Positions 37,061-50,053 are shown, numbered from the stretch's first letter. The stretch: DNA of 64,000 bases from Adineta ricciae (GCA_905250025.1 CAJNOJ010000454.1:1-64000); one strand, 5' to 3'. Translations and numbers: made by a program. Notes: generated from the letters alone by a model not told the origin.

Positions 37061-37755
37061 TCTGTCTAGCGGATGTGTAATTAATAAAGTTTGTTCGATT
37101 TTATCAAATATCACTTGATTAGTTCCTCAAATAGTTTCAGTAATAGTTTAGTTCAATCTGTCAAAGCGTACACCTTTTGTACAAATAATATAATATGCTG
37201 AAAAATGAATTCTGTAAGTTTATTTGGAGATGAAGGCCATTTGATTAAAAAAAACATTTTTGCAGAAGATTTTCCTTTCATTTTAAGTTTTTTTTTGTCA
37301 TAATCCAGTAAAAAAAACTGCACATTTACAAACTAGCTTGGTCTAGAGAGGAAAGAGGTGTGATGAAAGGTGTGGTACCTCATCACGTCCACATTATTAT
37401 TCTTGATAAATCTAACGGAAAAAAACATCTTCTATTATTTATTCTGTCTACATTAAGTTTGCTTTAGAAAAAAAAAACAGGAATTGTTTGAAAGTACCTA
37501 CGTGAAAGATAGTTGGAGAGAAAAACAAAACTAATCTGAAAATCCTATTGCGTTGAATATCTGTCTCTCATTCAGTAAAAATCTACTTATAGGTGTTGTT
37601 TTTTTATCTTTCGATTTTAAATTTTACATGAGTAAAAATCATTCATCGATAAATAGATTTCCTTTTACTGTGCGTCTATATTCTTCAACGAAACAATACA
37701 CATTCTTCTTAGTCTTTTTTTCTCATAAGAATACATTTACGTATAGAATTTGAAA

Positions 37756-39923
37756 ATGATTTCTTTTTTGAATATAATAAGGCAAATCATGGCGAAACAA
37801 TCTATTCAAGGTATTCAAGAAATGCGAATTCGAACATTAACAACGCATTCGGTTATCGCTCCTGAAAATCTTCAATTTGTTAAAAGAGAACATGAATCAT
37901 GCGTCTTATTTTGATGATTATTGTACAAGCTATTTCAATCTATGTTCTCTGTAACAATAGAAATGGACATCATCATTAATCTGGGCTGCTCTGATTGTAA
38001 CATTTTCAACTAGTTTCGTTATGGGTGTGAATAATGGTGGTCCGAATCAATATAATTCAGTAATTATACTAATTTTGCCCTTCAAGATTTCAAGAAAACA
38101 TTTTTTTAGTTTATTATTCCTTGGACAAGAGGATATCCATTTCCGTATCAAAAAGCTGATGGCGTCGCACAATGGGTAGCGACTGTTTGGTGGGACTGTA
38201 ATTATACTGCAACTTCATCTTTTAATAAGACAGGCTATTACTATTTACCAAGAATACCTGTCGATAAACAGGTTGTACAAAGTATTGTCGATTCGATGCA
38301 TTCGATTTGTCTTGTTATTGGTGGAACAATTGGAGGTTTAACTGGGCAATATTGGTATTTGCTGTTTACAAGGTTAATAATCTCTAAAACATTTGTTTCT
38401 ATTTTTTCTTTAAATTTCCATATTATTTGTTTGTTCTGCAGACGCAATGCTATTTGTGTTAGTATGGTTTTTCAAGTAGTAGCGTCGATTCTTATGATAA
38501 TTCCATTGGAAATTTATAATGGATATACAAAAGGTGATCCTGATCGAAGAGAGATCAATAATGCACTTGAAAGTTAAAGATATTGCGGTTGCTATTCTTT
38601 ATATCTCACGTTTTCTTTCCGGACGGTCATCTGATAAGTTAGTCAATAAACAAAGAAATGTAAATTTTATTTGAAATAGGTTTGTGTTGTGTTGTATCGA
38701 CTATTTACTTAATGGACATAAGTGCGCGTGCCATGCGTGGTAAAGTTGTCACATTTCATCAGTTATTCGTCGTTATTGGACTTCCATGGTTGCTTGGCCA
38801 ACATGAGTAAGTTTCTCAATACATAATTCTTTCCTTATCTTTGTATCAATGATAGCAAATGGAATTGGGATATGTCGTGGATTGGATTGTTCTCATTCGT
38901 AGGTTGTTTTCTCCTTTGGACATTACCAGAAAGTCCACGATGGCTTGTGCAAGAACAACAACGAACTGAAGCAACTGCATCATTACGTATTCTTCGACAA
39001 GTTAATTTAATTGATGCAGAACTTGATGAAATTGAACGCGAAGAAGCAACTGTTGCAAGACAAAACATATCCATTTATGAGATGTTTGTTTTATATCGTT
39101 ATCGTTGGCCGTTATTGACTAGTACTGCACTGAATGCTGTTCAACAATTGTCCGGTATTAATACTGTAAGTATTCAAATATAAAAAAAAGGAATTCAAAT
39201 GAAAGAGATCAAAATAATGAATACTTTAAATTAAAGGTATTTTTTTATTCCAATGAAACGTTGTCGAATATTGGTTTTGTTGATGACAAAGTATATTGGG
39301 GTGTGCTTTCAACTGGTATTGTCAATCTCATTATGACAGCAACAGCAGTTAAATTTGTTGAAATATTCGGCCGTCGTCCATAGATTTTATATCCTCTTAT
39401 CATAATTACAATAGTTATGATGTTACTTTGTTTCTCTATTCAATATCATATACGTAAGTTTCTTGTATAGATTATAGTCAAAGTATTAATCTTAATATTT
39501 ATTGCTGTATCAGCAGTTGGACTCGGCCCCATTCCATATATATATCCAAACGAAGTATTTACAATTGATATGCGACCAGCGGCTCTATCAATATCAATAT
39601 TTGCTAGTTGGTTATGTAATACAAGTAACTATAACTTTTCTTTATCCAGATACTAATCATGATCGATCACGTCTGTTCTGTTTATCTAATATATAGTCAT
39701 CAATGTATTATTTCCATTGTTAAAATCAGTGTTGGCTGGATATACTTTTCTTATTTTTTGCCTTTTCTGTACAATAGCTTTTGCTCTTCTTTGGTTTAAA
39801 GTAAGTGTTTTATTTGTTTACGTATGGATGAAAAACACAAGACGAAGATTTTTATTTTAGATGCCTGAGACAAAACGTAAGAAGTTATCCGAAATCGAAG
39901 CCTATTGGGCTTACATTAATTGA
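37756..39923 (+). pseudogene. GLUT-type sugar transporter, decayed copy
   Basis: Collinear with the intact gene at 2107-4380 but with many lesions: a 28-bp deletion near 37879 removes the exon 1 donor (between two CAATTTG repeats); an insertion near 38572 gives an immediate TAA; the next donor is changed from GGTAAG to GATAAG (about 38631); a 24-bp in-frame deletion near 38780 removes eight residues of a TM helix; TAG at 39381-39383 follows GRRP; and a deletion near 39482 removes the acceptor and start of exon 8. The flanks also match (1411-2100 and 37061-37750), so the whole locus was copied. Remaining exons still show PESPRWL and QQLSGIN. Confidence 0.9.
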
Positions 39924-40887
39924 AAAATACAAATCATCTTCTGTGTACATATGTCATCATATTTCAGAACAGACTTGTTATCGATTTACTGTACAAAGAA
40001 AGCATTCTGATTCAACTCTATTTTACCTATTACAATAATAAACCTTCACTTAACTAATAGCTTCGCGCAAAATATCCTCGTATTGTTTAACTACTTATAG
40101 GCAACTAATCAGAATTGAAAGCAGTCAGAGATGATCAACACTTGAGGCCGTAGTTAGAGAAGTCTCCCGACCATTCTCATCCTCAGTAGAATTGTTGATC
40201 AGAGTTTACTTTTCGGTGAATTTTCGATTGTATTTGCATAAAATTCATTTTTTGTCTCCTAATGAAACCATGCCTTCTCTTTCGAAAAGTATCATTAATG
40301 GTCATGAATAACATCAGAAAGAAAACAAAAGAAAAAGCTGGCTCCAACAAAAAACAAAAGAATAGCGATCGAGCAGCTGTCTCATGTATGAAAAGGGATG
40401 ACAAAAATATCTTCGCTAATTGCCAGAAATAACGTTTAAAAGTAGTCATATATACTTCTTTGAATATTCATTTGTGACAAAGATGCCACGTATGAAAAAC
40501 TTGATATAAGTCGACAGTTTCTGCAAAATACATCTCGATGAAAACATCTCCTATGAGCTTTCTCATGTATTGTTGATGTCTTGATGTAATTATAATTCTG
40601 CTTGAACTGCCAAAATCCTATACGAATACAAGTGAAAGATCGTTGTAGTATATAAACATTCTTCAATTGATCTCAGCATGCTCTCGGTTGTGAGATAGGA
40701 TGATCTCCTTTCTTCTACAAGGGATTTCTTCAAGTTAGCTGTTTTCATGGATTCATATATGGTACGTATACGTGAGTACTGTCAATCAAATTCAAAATTC
40801 ATTGAAAAGGACACATTGCAAAAATCTATTCTTAGAATAAAAGTGCCGTTGCATAAAGTACATCACACCGAATTCGAAAAAATACAA

Positions 40888-41331
40888 TCAAATGTAAAGT
40901 TTATAGTCTTCGATCCAGACTTTGCTCGCTTCCAAATGTACATTCTTACAACATTTCAATGGATAAACACAGCTGATGAAAACAAGAACGGCAAATACCA
41001 TGCAAACAATGGCGCTACTGGAGAACATTGGATTTCCAGCTGTAGTGGAACTGTATTCGTAATATGGTACAGTAACAATCTGGTCTGCTGATGGTATTGT
41101 TGTAATACTTGAACTTGTCACCTCTGTTTGTTTCATTTCAGTAATCAATACTGTGGTGGTCTCATACAAATCAGTAGAATTCTGCATCAAGTTATTATTG
41201 TTTTCTGCAGAATTTGTTATCGAAGAAGTTGGAAATGTGTTCATCAGAGGTAATAGAAAAATATCTGAAATAATGAATTCAAAATACGGAAAATATTTGA
41301 ATAATTACTCACAAATTACAATGGCTACCAT
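40888..41331 (-). CDS. Miniature single-pass membrane protein 1, block A
   Basis: Exons 41331-41313 (19 nt) and 41264-40888 splice in frame to 131 aa. The tiny first exon supplies the start of a signal peptide (MVAIVI + YIFLLPLMNTFPTS). A Ser/Thr/Asn-rich ectodomain follows, likely O-glycosylated, then one TM helix (SAIVCMVFAVLVFISCVYPL), then a short tail CCKNVHLEASKVWIEDYKLYI of which KVWIED is shared with the paralogue at 43771-44214. No known domain; a small receptor, adaptor or mucin-like surface protein is possible but unproven. Open and intact, with a matching copy at 47145-47561 that differs mainly by a deletion in the ectodomain. Confidence 0.65.
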
Positions 41332-42169
41332 TGATACACACTGATTGTCTCGTTGTTAAAAAAAAAGAATGATATGCTAATATGTATCGAAGATGTATTC
41401 GTGTCTCGTCGACAACTTTTTCTGTTTTATCGGCAAATGCGCTAATCAGCAATTTTATAGATCTTACTAAAAATGTGTTACTTATAGAAAAATGAATAGA
41501 GCAAAACATCATGACATCACTTCAAGGTACCCGAATAGATTTTCTCATACTAACACAAGAGGGTAGGCAAACGCTTTTCGTTTATAAATAGAGTTAATCA
41601 TCATGATGTGAAAGACTACGAATAGAATATTAGTACGAGTGTTTCTTTTCAATATCATAATAAGTTTGTACCACATTTTGTATTGTATTCATCATCGTAT
41701 CACTTATTTTGTGTAACTGGCCCATGCGTTAGCAGCATGAGGCCATTTGGCTCTTTTGTTTAAGAGCTTGTGTAATGGAAATTAATACTACGAAGTAAAT
41801 TCTTATTTGCGTCTGATTTTTTTTTCAAACCAAAGAGCAAATTTCTCTACGAAATGACATGAATCTCTCTTTTATAACAACGAGATACACGGAATGTTGA
41901 TTTTACATTTAGACGGAACAAACGCGGATCGTTTGTTTTTTGTTTGATGAATACTTACACAAACGCATCAGAGATGCGAATCATAGGTTTCCATCGATGA
42001 AAATTCAATTAGGATGACGAGTGAGAAGCGATTTGAATAATTCAAAGTATTTAAATCCTGCAATATCATGTAAATCATGAAACGTTTTTCCACTCAAATT
42101 GATTCTGACATGTTCAACGTCGCGAAACGGATCGTACCGAACTGGAAAAGATAAAATGAAATATTAAGT
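41332..42169. other. Spacer between miniature membrane-protein genes
   Basis: No gene recognised; conserved with 47562-48428 in block B. Confidence 0.45.
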
Positions 42170-42577
42170 TTAATTATCACCCCAAATTTTCGCATATTCT
42201 CAATGACCAGACTTGGAGCATATCAATACACAAACACAACAGAGAATCGCGAGTATACTAATTACTATACCAACAGTGGCACCGCTCCGAGAGCGATGGA
42301 CTTTTGGCTGTGGTATAATAGCAACTTTTTCTTTTAGTATCGTCTAATTCTTATATGATAGTGTAAATTCCAGTTGAATTGAAACATGCAAACCAGCCTG
42401 CTCGTTTGTTGTAGAAAGATCTGTTAAACTTTGCACCGAGTTGTTATCGAAGAAGTTGGAATCGTGTCAGCTAGAGGACACAAAAGAATATCTGAAACAA
42501 TTAATTGAAAATATAGATTAGCAATCGTGTTAGACAAAGTGTTTTAATGAGAACTTACAAAAGAAAATTCCTACCAT
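42170..42577 (-). pseudogene. Miniature membrane protein 2, decayed, block A
   Basis: Keeps the family layout: a 19-nt-type first exon at 42577 (MVGIFF), acceptor near 42500, signal peptide continuation YILLCPLADTIPTSS, a Thr-rich ectodomain, a TM segment (GIVISILAILCCVCVLI) and the tail. The frame meets TAA soon after CKV, and the conserved SGHWENAKVW tail reads SGH-stop-EYAKIWGDN because Trp became TGA. Several lesions, so non-functional. Confidence 0.65.
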
Positions 42578-43770
42578 TTGTGTGTTGCTTCTCTCATGTC
42601 AAAATGAATTTGTTTTAGAAAAACGATGATGCGACTATTTTTAATTAAACGATATTCTCGTTCCGGCGACCAATGTTTTAATCAGCAATTGATACATCCG
42701 CGTGAAACAATGTTAGTCATTAAAAAGACGAATTGTGTAAAACATAGAGAGTCAGTCGTAACATGCAACCCTGTAAATAGAATGTCAATACACGAATAAG
42801 TTACTTCTCGTCAACATCATCATGATTTCGAATCATGTTCTACATTGTATCAATGACTCATAAGTTAATAATGCGGGATTACTTGAATTAGTAAGCGTAC
42901 AGCGATGGAGGATTTTCACAACAAGAATTGAAACGATAACATCTATATACATTCTCTCAATTTGGCCAAATTTGAAAATAGTAGTTGAGCAGCGACTGGA
43001 GATATCAATCGTGCTCTACGTGTCATAGATAATATCATAAAGTCAACTGTTTTTTTTCTATATTTTGTCGTTATTCCAAATGGTGATGGACAATAATACA
43101 CTAATCTTCGCTTGCATTTTATTCTTTTGCGCAGTTAAGTTCATCAATCTGACTAATGCCAGAAAAACAAATACAATAAAATAAAATAAAACATTTACTC
43201 AATGACACATTTGACTATGTTCAATAATGAAAAATAATCGACAAAACTAATAAGAGGTTCAGAAAAGATCATTGTGACCATATATCGTTATTTGTTCAAT
43301 TTATATTTCTATTCAAAACATCATCGTTAGATGTACAATAATTGGCAAAACTTTTTCATATTCAATGTAGTTGAATGTATCAGCAGCTTTATTTCGAGAA
43401 CAACTGTCACGTAGTTGCACATACGTCTGGAAGCAAGTCATGTCTCGACAATTACTATTAAAGTGAACAATATCTTAATTATTATAGAAACTATTAAAAT
43501 GAGACCTGAACGCGGTGTTTGAAAGGGCAAAATCTTGAGGGAACGTATTGAATCGTGTAAATTACAATTGGGAGGCCCTAAAGCTCATTAAGAGTACGGA
43601 AGTAAACGTGCTTTGGATGAACGGTGCCACACATGAGTCATTGGCATGACTGTACGAATGACGCCTATCACTGTTGAGAAACAAATTGAAAGCGTTTATT
43701 TCCGGGATAAAAACTGAGTTGAATAAAATAAATCAAAAGAAACATGAAAAAATAAAGTAAAATATCAAGT
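42578..43770. other. Spacer, no recognised gene
   Basis: About 1.2 kb conserved in block B (48861-50053). No open frame with coding character found. Confidence 0.45.
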
Positions 43771-44214
43771 TTAATCTTCGACCCAAACCTTGGCATTTTC
43801 CCAATGGCCAGACTTTTTACAACACATACCAACACAACAGAGAAGAACAAGCACACCAATTGCGATACCAGTAATAGCACCGCCCGAAAGTGATGATGAT
43901 GATGGTGAACCTGTAGTTCTATTATGATAATACGTAGTAGTAGTAGCAGCTTTTCCTATTGCTAGTCTAGTTGTATTAGTTAAATATGTAATTTTCATTT
44001 CATGCATATCAGAAATCGATGGTGTATTGCTTTGATATGATAATGCGACGCTTGATTGAGTTGACACATCAAAACTCGTCTGTTCATTTGTTTTGAAAGT
44101 TAGCATGGTGTTAACCAACGCGAAGGAAAACACATCTGAAACATTCAGTTGAAAAGACATCTATGAATGAGCATCGCACATAAAGAATTTCTCACATAAA
44201 AATATCAGCACCAT
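43771..44214 (-). CDS. Miniature single-pass membrane protein 3, block A
   Basis: Exons 44214-44196 (19 nt) and 44135-43771 give 127 aa. Signal peptide MVLIFL + YVFSFALVNTM; ectodomain rich in Thr/Ser with possible N-glycosylation sites (TNTT, HNRT); TM helix GAITGIAIGVLVLLCCVGMC; tail CKKSGHWENAKVWVED at the very end. Exon layout, phase and the terminal KVW-V/I-E-D motif match protein 1, so they are paralogues despite different ectodomains. Intact. Block B copy: 50054-50494. Confidence 0.68.
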
Positions 44215-45012
44215 CTGTTTACTGTCACTGAAATACGATTTTTGTTGCACATGAGAGTGTAATGGTATGTTTCAAAATGCTCGTACATCTGTGGCTTTTT
44301 ATACCTGATTCCGTATGACTCACATGGGAAAGTACCAACTGTAGAAGCAGAGGCGATGCGATATTCTCCTGATTCAGTTGGAAAATTTTAAAGAAAGGAA
44401 ATAGTTTCAATTAGCTCAAGTACCGTAAAGAAGGTGGCTTTTTTACAGTTCGTCAACAAAAAAAATACGTGTATAGCCGCCTTTATTTGCATTAAGTAAA
44501 TAACAATTTCGAGGACTTTTATTCTGTTTTCTTGAATAGACCAATTGGAATATTCTGTTTGCTGTATTGTGCCATTCTATTGAATATGATATTAATCAAC
44601 AAACATGGATTTTTTCTCGTTTTTTTGTTATTATATGTCAGACTTTCACCTACAGCCTTTGTAGAATCAAATTCAACCAAAGCATGACTTTATTGTTGTT
44701 AAAAAACTGTGGAACAGTCGTTGAATTAAATTTTCTGCACATTTTCTCACGAAAGCAAGATGTAACTCGATTGTTGCCTTCAAAAATTGACGATGATCTA
44801 TTCAGATAAAATAAAGTAGCATTCACACAAAAATATAAACGACAATGAATAGTGGATTTCATCGAACTTTATTAAAAGAATACTCAGACGTCTATTAGCT
44901 CATCCAATCACATATTTTTTTGATTGAGTTCCTCATGTGTTGGTAGCGTATTGTTGCTCGAATTTTTCATAAATGTATAACAATCAAGAGTTTCTAATGA
45001 TTGGAACGAAGA
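44215..45012. other. Spacer, no recognised gene
   Basis: Conserved in part with 50495-51012. Plus-strand frame 44567-44809 and its antisense partner look like chance frames. Confidence 0.4.
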
Positions 45013-45235
45013 TCATTGCGAATCTTGAACAAAGGCTGTACATACAAAATCAGCTTGCTTTTCAGCTTCTCGTCGGAGGGAACAGCATGATAAGCAAATG
45101 GCCATACCAATAATACACAGAACAACAGTTCCGATGATGACTATGATCATCTTGCTAGTATCATCGATTAGTTCAGTTTCAGTATCAATGCATGATTCAA
45201 ATGTTTCCCCATACACACGTCCGCGTGTCTAAACA
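45013..45235 (-). CDS. Miniature membrane protein 4, block A (C-terminally shortened)
   Basis: Only the exon with the membrane part is clear: an acceptor near 45235, then CIDTETELIDDTSK, TM helix MIIVIIGTVVLCIIGMAICL, and a Cys/Arg-rich tail (SCCSLRREAEKQADFVCTAFVQDSQ). The codon after DSQ is TGA here but CGA in block B, where about 35 more residues follow, so this copy is truncated. The first exon was not located; by analogy with its neighbours it should be a tiny signal-peptide exon upstream. No KVWVED tail. Confidence 0.45.
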
Positions 45236-45593
45236 CATCAGAACTTGTTCTTGGGAAATCATGATATTTGAAGCTTTTTCACTAGAACACTTCCACGTGC
45301 TCGTATCCGAAATACAGTTGTAATCTACTTTAAGAAAGAATACATATTTTGAACAAGCTGTCTTGTAGTACATAGACTATCTTACAGTCTACTCTGGGCT
45401 GTGCTGCCCTATTTAACGAGAAAAAACTAATATTTCCACGTCATAGGCACACACGATATATCATCTATAACAGGCAAAGTACATACAGTCGCGTCGGTAA
45501 ATATGGCTTCCTGCACAACTTCAATAACATTTCAAACCATATAATAGGCAATTCGTAGGCGAAATGAGTCAGGTTTAGTAGGGGGTTAATTGT

Positions 45594-45765
45594 ATGCGTC
45601 TATCACATTCTCTTTCTTGTGTCAATATTATTGCACCACACCATGTAAGAAATGAAGTAAAAATTTTGCAATATATATATGTACAAATACATTCTCAATT
45701 ACGTCGTTTACAGATGACAACGTTCGGTGGTAAAGTAAGGAAGGGTGATGTAGATTTGCGGAATT
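45594..45765 (+). CDS. 2OG-Fe(II) oxygenase, first exons only (cut by gap)
   Basis: Same as the first exons of the gene at 51693: MRLSHSLSCVNIIAPHH, intron GTAAGAAATG to TTTACAG, then MTTFGGKVRKGDVDLRN before the N at 45766. The rest is missing. Confidence 0.6.
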
Positions 45766-45766
45766 N
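45766..45766. other. Assembly gap (single N)
   Basis: Cuts the oxygenase gene of block A; unrelated sequence follows. Confidence 0.95.
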
Positions 45767-45998
45767 GTATACCGTCCGTCTATGAGTGACTTAGTATAAC
45801 ATTTATGAAAATTTCCATGTGCGCGATGTGAAAATAGAAAAACAGATGACAAAGGTCAATGGTTGGCCGTGAGTGGCCGACTGACTAGCCGTTGAGCGAT
45901 GAATTTTTCAGTCAACATAGTTAGTGCTGGAGAATTATCCACTGACAAATGGCTAATCGGTCTGATTCCTAGAAAGACCTCTGTATCTTATTTATTCT

Positions 45999-46205
45999 TG
46001 TAACGACAAACTGGTTGAGTAGTTGACCGCTTCTCACGGTATCGATGTTTATTGACTACTCTACATGACCAGAATGTATCTATTTCACAATAAGACACGC
46101 GCTTATATAGAGAAGAGGAAAAGAGAGATATGACCCGGAGATAGTATGATATAGAGGTGAGAGAATAAAGAACAGAAGGAGATGAACGATATCATTATCG
46201 TTACA
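45999..46205. mobile_element. Solo LTR (207 bp) with 5-bp target duplication
   Basis: Begins TGTAACGACAAACT and ends TATCGTTACA, so it has TG...CA ends with short inverted termini (TGTAACGA/TCGTTACA). It is flanked by ATTCT on both sides (45994-45998 and 46206-46210). It contains a TATA-like box (CGCTTATATAGAGAAG, about 46091-46106) followed by a purine-rich stretch. No internal retroelement region, so it is what remains after recombination between two LTRs. A related start lies at 36894. Confidence 0.72.
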
Positions 46206-47144
46206 ATTCTAGTTCTAGTGTGTGACATAATACCATGATTCAGTTGAGCGCCAGTAGCAATCGCAGTGCGTTTTTTCTCTTTCGAAGTCTCTGAATGTGT
46301 TCAGCATTCGGAAAAGTCTTGAGGGTGAGGGTCAGCGAATCCAAAGGATGAGCGTTACTTGTAGGCAACTAATCAAAATTGAAAGCAGTCAGAGATGTTC
46401 AACATGTGAGGCCGTAGTTAAAGAAGTCTCTCGATCATTCTCATCCTCAGTAGAATTGTTGATCAGATTTTACTTTTCGGTGAATTTTCGATTGTATTTG
46501 CATAAAATTCATTTTTTGTCTCCTAATGAAACTATGCCTTCTCTTTCGAAAAGTATCATTAATGTTCATGAATAACATCAGAAAGAAAAAAAAAAGAAAA
46601 AGCTGGCTCCAACAAAAACGAAAGAACAGCGATCGAGCAGCTGTCTCATGTATGAAAAGGGATGATAAATATATCTTCGCTAATTGCCAGAAATAACGTT
46701 TAAAAGTAGTCATATATATTTCTTTGAATATCCATTTGTGACAAAGATGCCACGTATGAAAAACTTGATACAAGTCGACAGTTTCTGCAAAATACATCTC
46801 GATGAAAACATCTCCTATGAGCTTTCTCATGTATTGTTGATGTCTTGATGTAATTATAATTCTGCTTGAACTGCCAAAATACTATACGAATACAAGTGAA
46901 AGGTCGTTGTAGTGTGTAAACATTCTTCAACTGATCTCAGCATGTTCTCGGTTGTGAGATAGGATGATCTCCCTTCTTCTACAAGGGATTTCTTCAAGTT
47001 AGCTGTTTTCATGGATTCATATTATACGTGAGTACTGTCAATCAAATTCAAAATTCATTGAAAAAGACACATTGCAAAAATATATTCTTAGAATAAAAGT
47101 GCCGTTGCATAAAGTACATCACACCAAATTCGAAAAAAATACAA

Positions 47145-47561
47145 TCAAATGTAAAGTTTATAGTCTTCGATCCAGACTTTGCTCGCTTCCAAATGTACAT
47201 TCTTACAACATTTCAATGGATAAACACAGCCGATGAAAACAAGAACGGCAAATACCATGCAAACAATGGCGCTGCTGGAGAACATTGGATTTCCAGCTGA
47301 AGCGTAATTATATTCGTAATATGGTACAGTCGTATTGCTTGAACTTGTCGTTTCTGTTTCTTTCATTTCAGTAATCAATACTGTGGTGGTCTCATGCAAA
47401 TCAGTAGAATTCTGCATCAAGTTATTATTGTTGTCTGCAGAATTTGTTATCAAAGAAGTTGGAAATGTGTTCATTAGAGGTAATAGAAAAATATCTGAAA
47501 TGATGAATTCAAAATACGGAAAATATTTTAATAATTACTCACAAATTACAATGGCTACCAT
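47145..47561 (-). CDS. Miniature single-pass membrane protein 1, block B
   Basis: Exons 47561-47543 and 47494-47145 give 122 aa. Same signal peptide, TM helix and SKVWIEDYKLYI tail as the block A copy. The ectodomain is nine residues shorter (a repeat of the ITTIPSADQIVTV type is missing) and reads NYASAG where A has SSTTAG. TM and tail are almost unchanged while the ectodomain varies, which fits a surface protein. Confidence 0.65.
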
Positions 47562-48428
47562 TGATACACACTGATTGTCTCGTTGTTAAAAAAAAAGAAT
47601 GATATGCTAATACGTATCGAAGATGTATTCGTGTCTCGTCGACAACCTTTTCTGTCTTATCGGCAAATGCGCTAATCAGCAATTTTATAGATCTTACTAA
47701 AAATGTGTTACTTATAGAAAAATGAATAGAGCAAAACATCATGACATCACTTCAAGGTACCCGAATAGATTTTCTCGTACTAACACAAGAGGGTAGGCAA
47801 ACGCTTTTCGTTTATGAATAGAGTTACTCATCATGATGTGAAAGACTATGAATAGAATATAAGTACGAGCGTTTCTTTTCAGTGTCATAATAAGTTTGTA
47901 CCACATTTTGTATTGTATCCATGCATCGTATCACTTATTTTCTGTAACTGGCCCATGCGTTAGCGGCATGAGGCCATTTGGCTCTTTTGTTTAAGAGCTT
48001 GTGTAACGGAAATTAATACTACGAAGTAAATTCCTATTTGTGTCTGATTTTTTTTCAAACCAAAGAGCAAATTTCTCTACGAAATGACATGAATCTCTCT
48101 TTTATAACAGGGACACGCAAAAACATAATTTTTCATCTAAAATTCGACTGATACATCCAGCAGAGGGCCAGTGGTGTGAGCTGCTCATTCGTTTGTTTCT
48201 GTTGGATGAATACTCGCACAAACGCATCAGAGATGTGAATGATATGTTTCAATCGATGAAAATTCAATTAGGCTGACGAGTGAGAAACGATTTGAATAAT
48301 TCAAAGTATTTGAATCCTGCAATATCACGTAAATCATGAAGCGTTTTTCCACTCATATTGATTCCGACATGTTCAACGTCGCGAAACGGATCGTACCAAA
48401 CTGGAAAAGATAAAATGAAATATTAAGT

Positions 48429-48860
48429 TTAATTATCACCCCAAATTTTCGCATTTTCTCAATGACCAGACTTGGAGCATGTCAATACACAAACACAACA
48501 GAGAATCGTGAGTATTACTAATTACTATACCAGCAGTGGCACCGCTCCGAGAGCGATGGACTTTTGGCTGTCGTATAATAGCACTGGTAGTAAGGTGTAA
48601 TAGCAACTTTTTTCTTTTAGTATCGTCTAGTTCTTATATGATAGTGTAAATTCCAGTTGAATTGAAACATGCAAATCAGCCTGCTCGTTTGTTGTAGAAA
48701 GATCCGTTGAACTTTGCACCGAGTTGTTATTGAAGAACTTGGAATCGTGTTAGCTAGAGGACACAAAAGAATATCTGAAACAATTAATTCAAAATATAGA
48801 TTAGCGATCGTGTTAGACAAAGTGTTTTAATGAGAACTTACAAAAGAAAATTACTACCAT
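48429..48860 (-). pseudogene. Miniature membrane protein 2, decayed, block B
   Basis: Same relic as 42170-42577. First exon at 48860 (MVVIFF-like), then YILLCPLANTIPSSS. A frameshift after TTRC separates this from the true ectodomain frame (STDLSTTNEQADLHVS). The tail again has TGA in place of Trp after SGH. The shared TGA shows the gene was dead before the blocks diverged. Confidence 0.62.
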
Positions 48861-50053
48861 TTGTATGTTACTTCTCTCGTGTCAAAATGAATTTGTTTTA
48901 GAAAAACGATGACGCGACTATTTTTAATTCAACGATATTCTCGTTCCGGCGACCAATGTGTTAATCAGTAATTGATGATACATCCGCGTGAAACAGTGTT
49001 AGTCATTAAAAAGACGAATTGTGTAAAACATAGAGAGTCAGTTGTAACACGTAAGCCTGTAAATAGAATGTCAATACACGAATGCTTCTCGTCAACATCA
49101 TCATGATTTCGAATCATGTTCTACATTGTATCAATGACTCATAAGTTAATAATGCGAGATTACCTGAATTAATAAGCGTACAGCGATGGAGGATTTTCAC
49201 AACAAGAATTGAAACGATAACATCTATATACATTCTCTCAATTTGGTCAAATTTGAAAATAGTAGTTGAGCAGCGACTGGAGATATCAATCGTGCTCTAC
49301 GTGTCATAGATAATATCATAAAGTCAACTGTTTTTTTTCTATATTTTGTCGTTATTCCAAATGGTGATGGCCAATAATACACTAATCTTCGCTTGCATTT
49401 TATTCTTTTGCGCAGTTAAGTTCATCAACTTGACTAATGCCAGAAAAACAAATACAATAAAATAAAATAAAACATTTACTCAATGGCACATTTGGACTAT
49501 GTTCAATAATGAAAAATAATCGACAAAACTAATAAGAGGTTCAGAAAAGATCATTGTGACCATATATCGATATTTGTTCAATTCATATTTCTATTCAAAA
49601 CATCATCGTTAGATGTACAATAATTGGCGAAATATTTTTCATATTCAATGTGGTTGAATGTATCAGCAGCTTTGTTTCGAGAACAACTGTCACGTAGTTG
49701 CACATACGTCCGGAAGCAAGTCATGTCTCGACAATTATTATTAAAGTGAACAATATCTTAATTATTATAGAAACTATTAAAATGAGACCTGAACGCGGTG
49801 TTTGAAAAGGCAAAACCTTGAAAGAACGTATTTAATCGTGTAAATTACAATTGGGAGGCCTTAAAGCTCATTGAGAGTGCGGAAGTAAACGTGCTTTGGA
49901 TGGACGGTGCCACACATGAGTCATTGACATGACTGCACGAATGACGCCTATCACTGTTGAGAAACAAATTGAAAGCGTTTATTTCCGGGATAAAAACTGA
50001 GTTGTGTAAAATAAATCAAATGAAACATGAAAAAATAAAGTAAAATATCAAGT

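Larger units (their letters stand above)
40080..45765. repeat. Block A of a 5.5-kb duplicated segment
   Basis: Bases about 40080-45765 align with about 46340-51860 over almost their whole length, with small indels and scattered substitutions. Both carry the same series of minus-strand miniature membrane-protein genes and end in the first exons of an oxygenase gene. Block A stops at the N at 45766. Confidence 0.9.

Noticed and set aside
40183-40666. Overlapping minus-strand frames repeated at 46447-46930
   Set aside because: Repeated because the whole block is repeated; composition and lack of signal, TM or splice pattern argue against a gene.
40747-41091. 114-aa plus-strand frame
   Set aside because: Mostly antisense to miniature membrane protein 1.
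42900-43660. Possible extra member of the miniature membrane-protein family
   Set aside because: No signal-peptide exon, TM helix or tail motif in any minus-strand frame.
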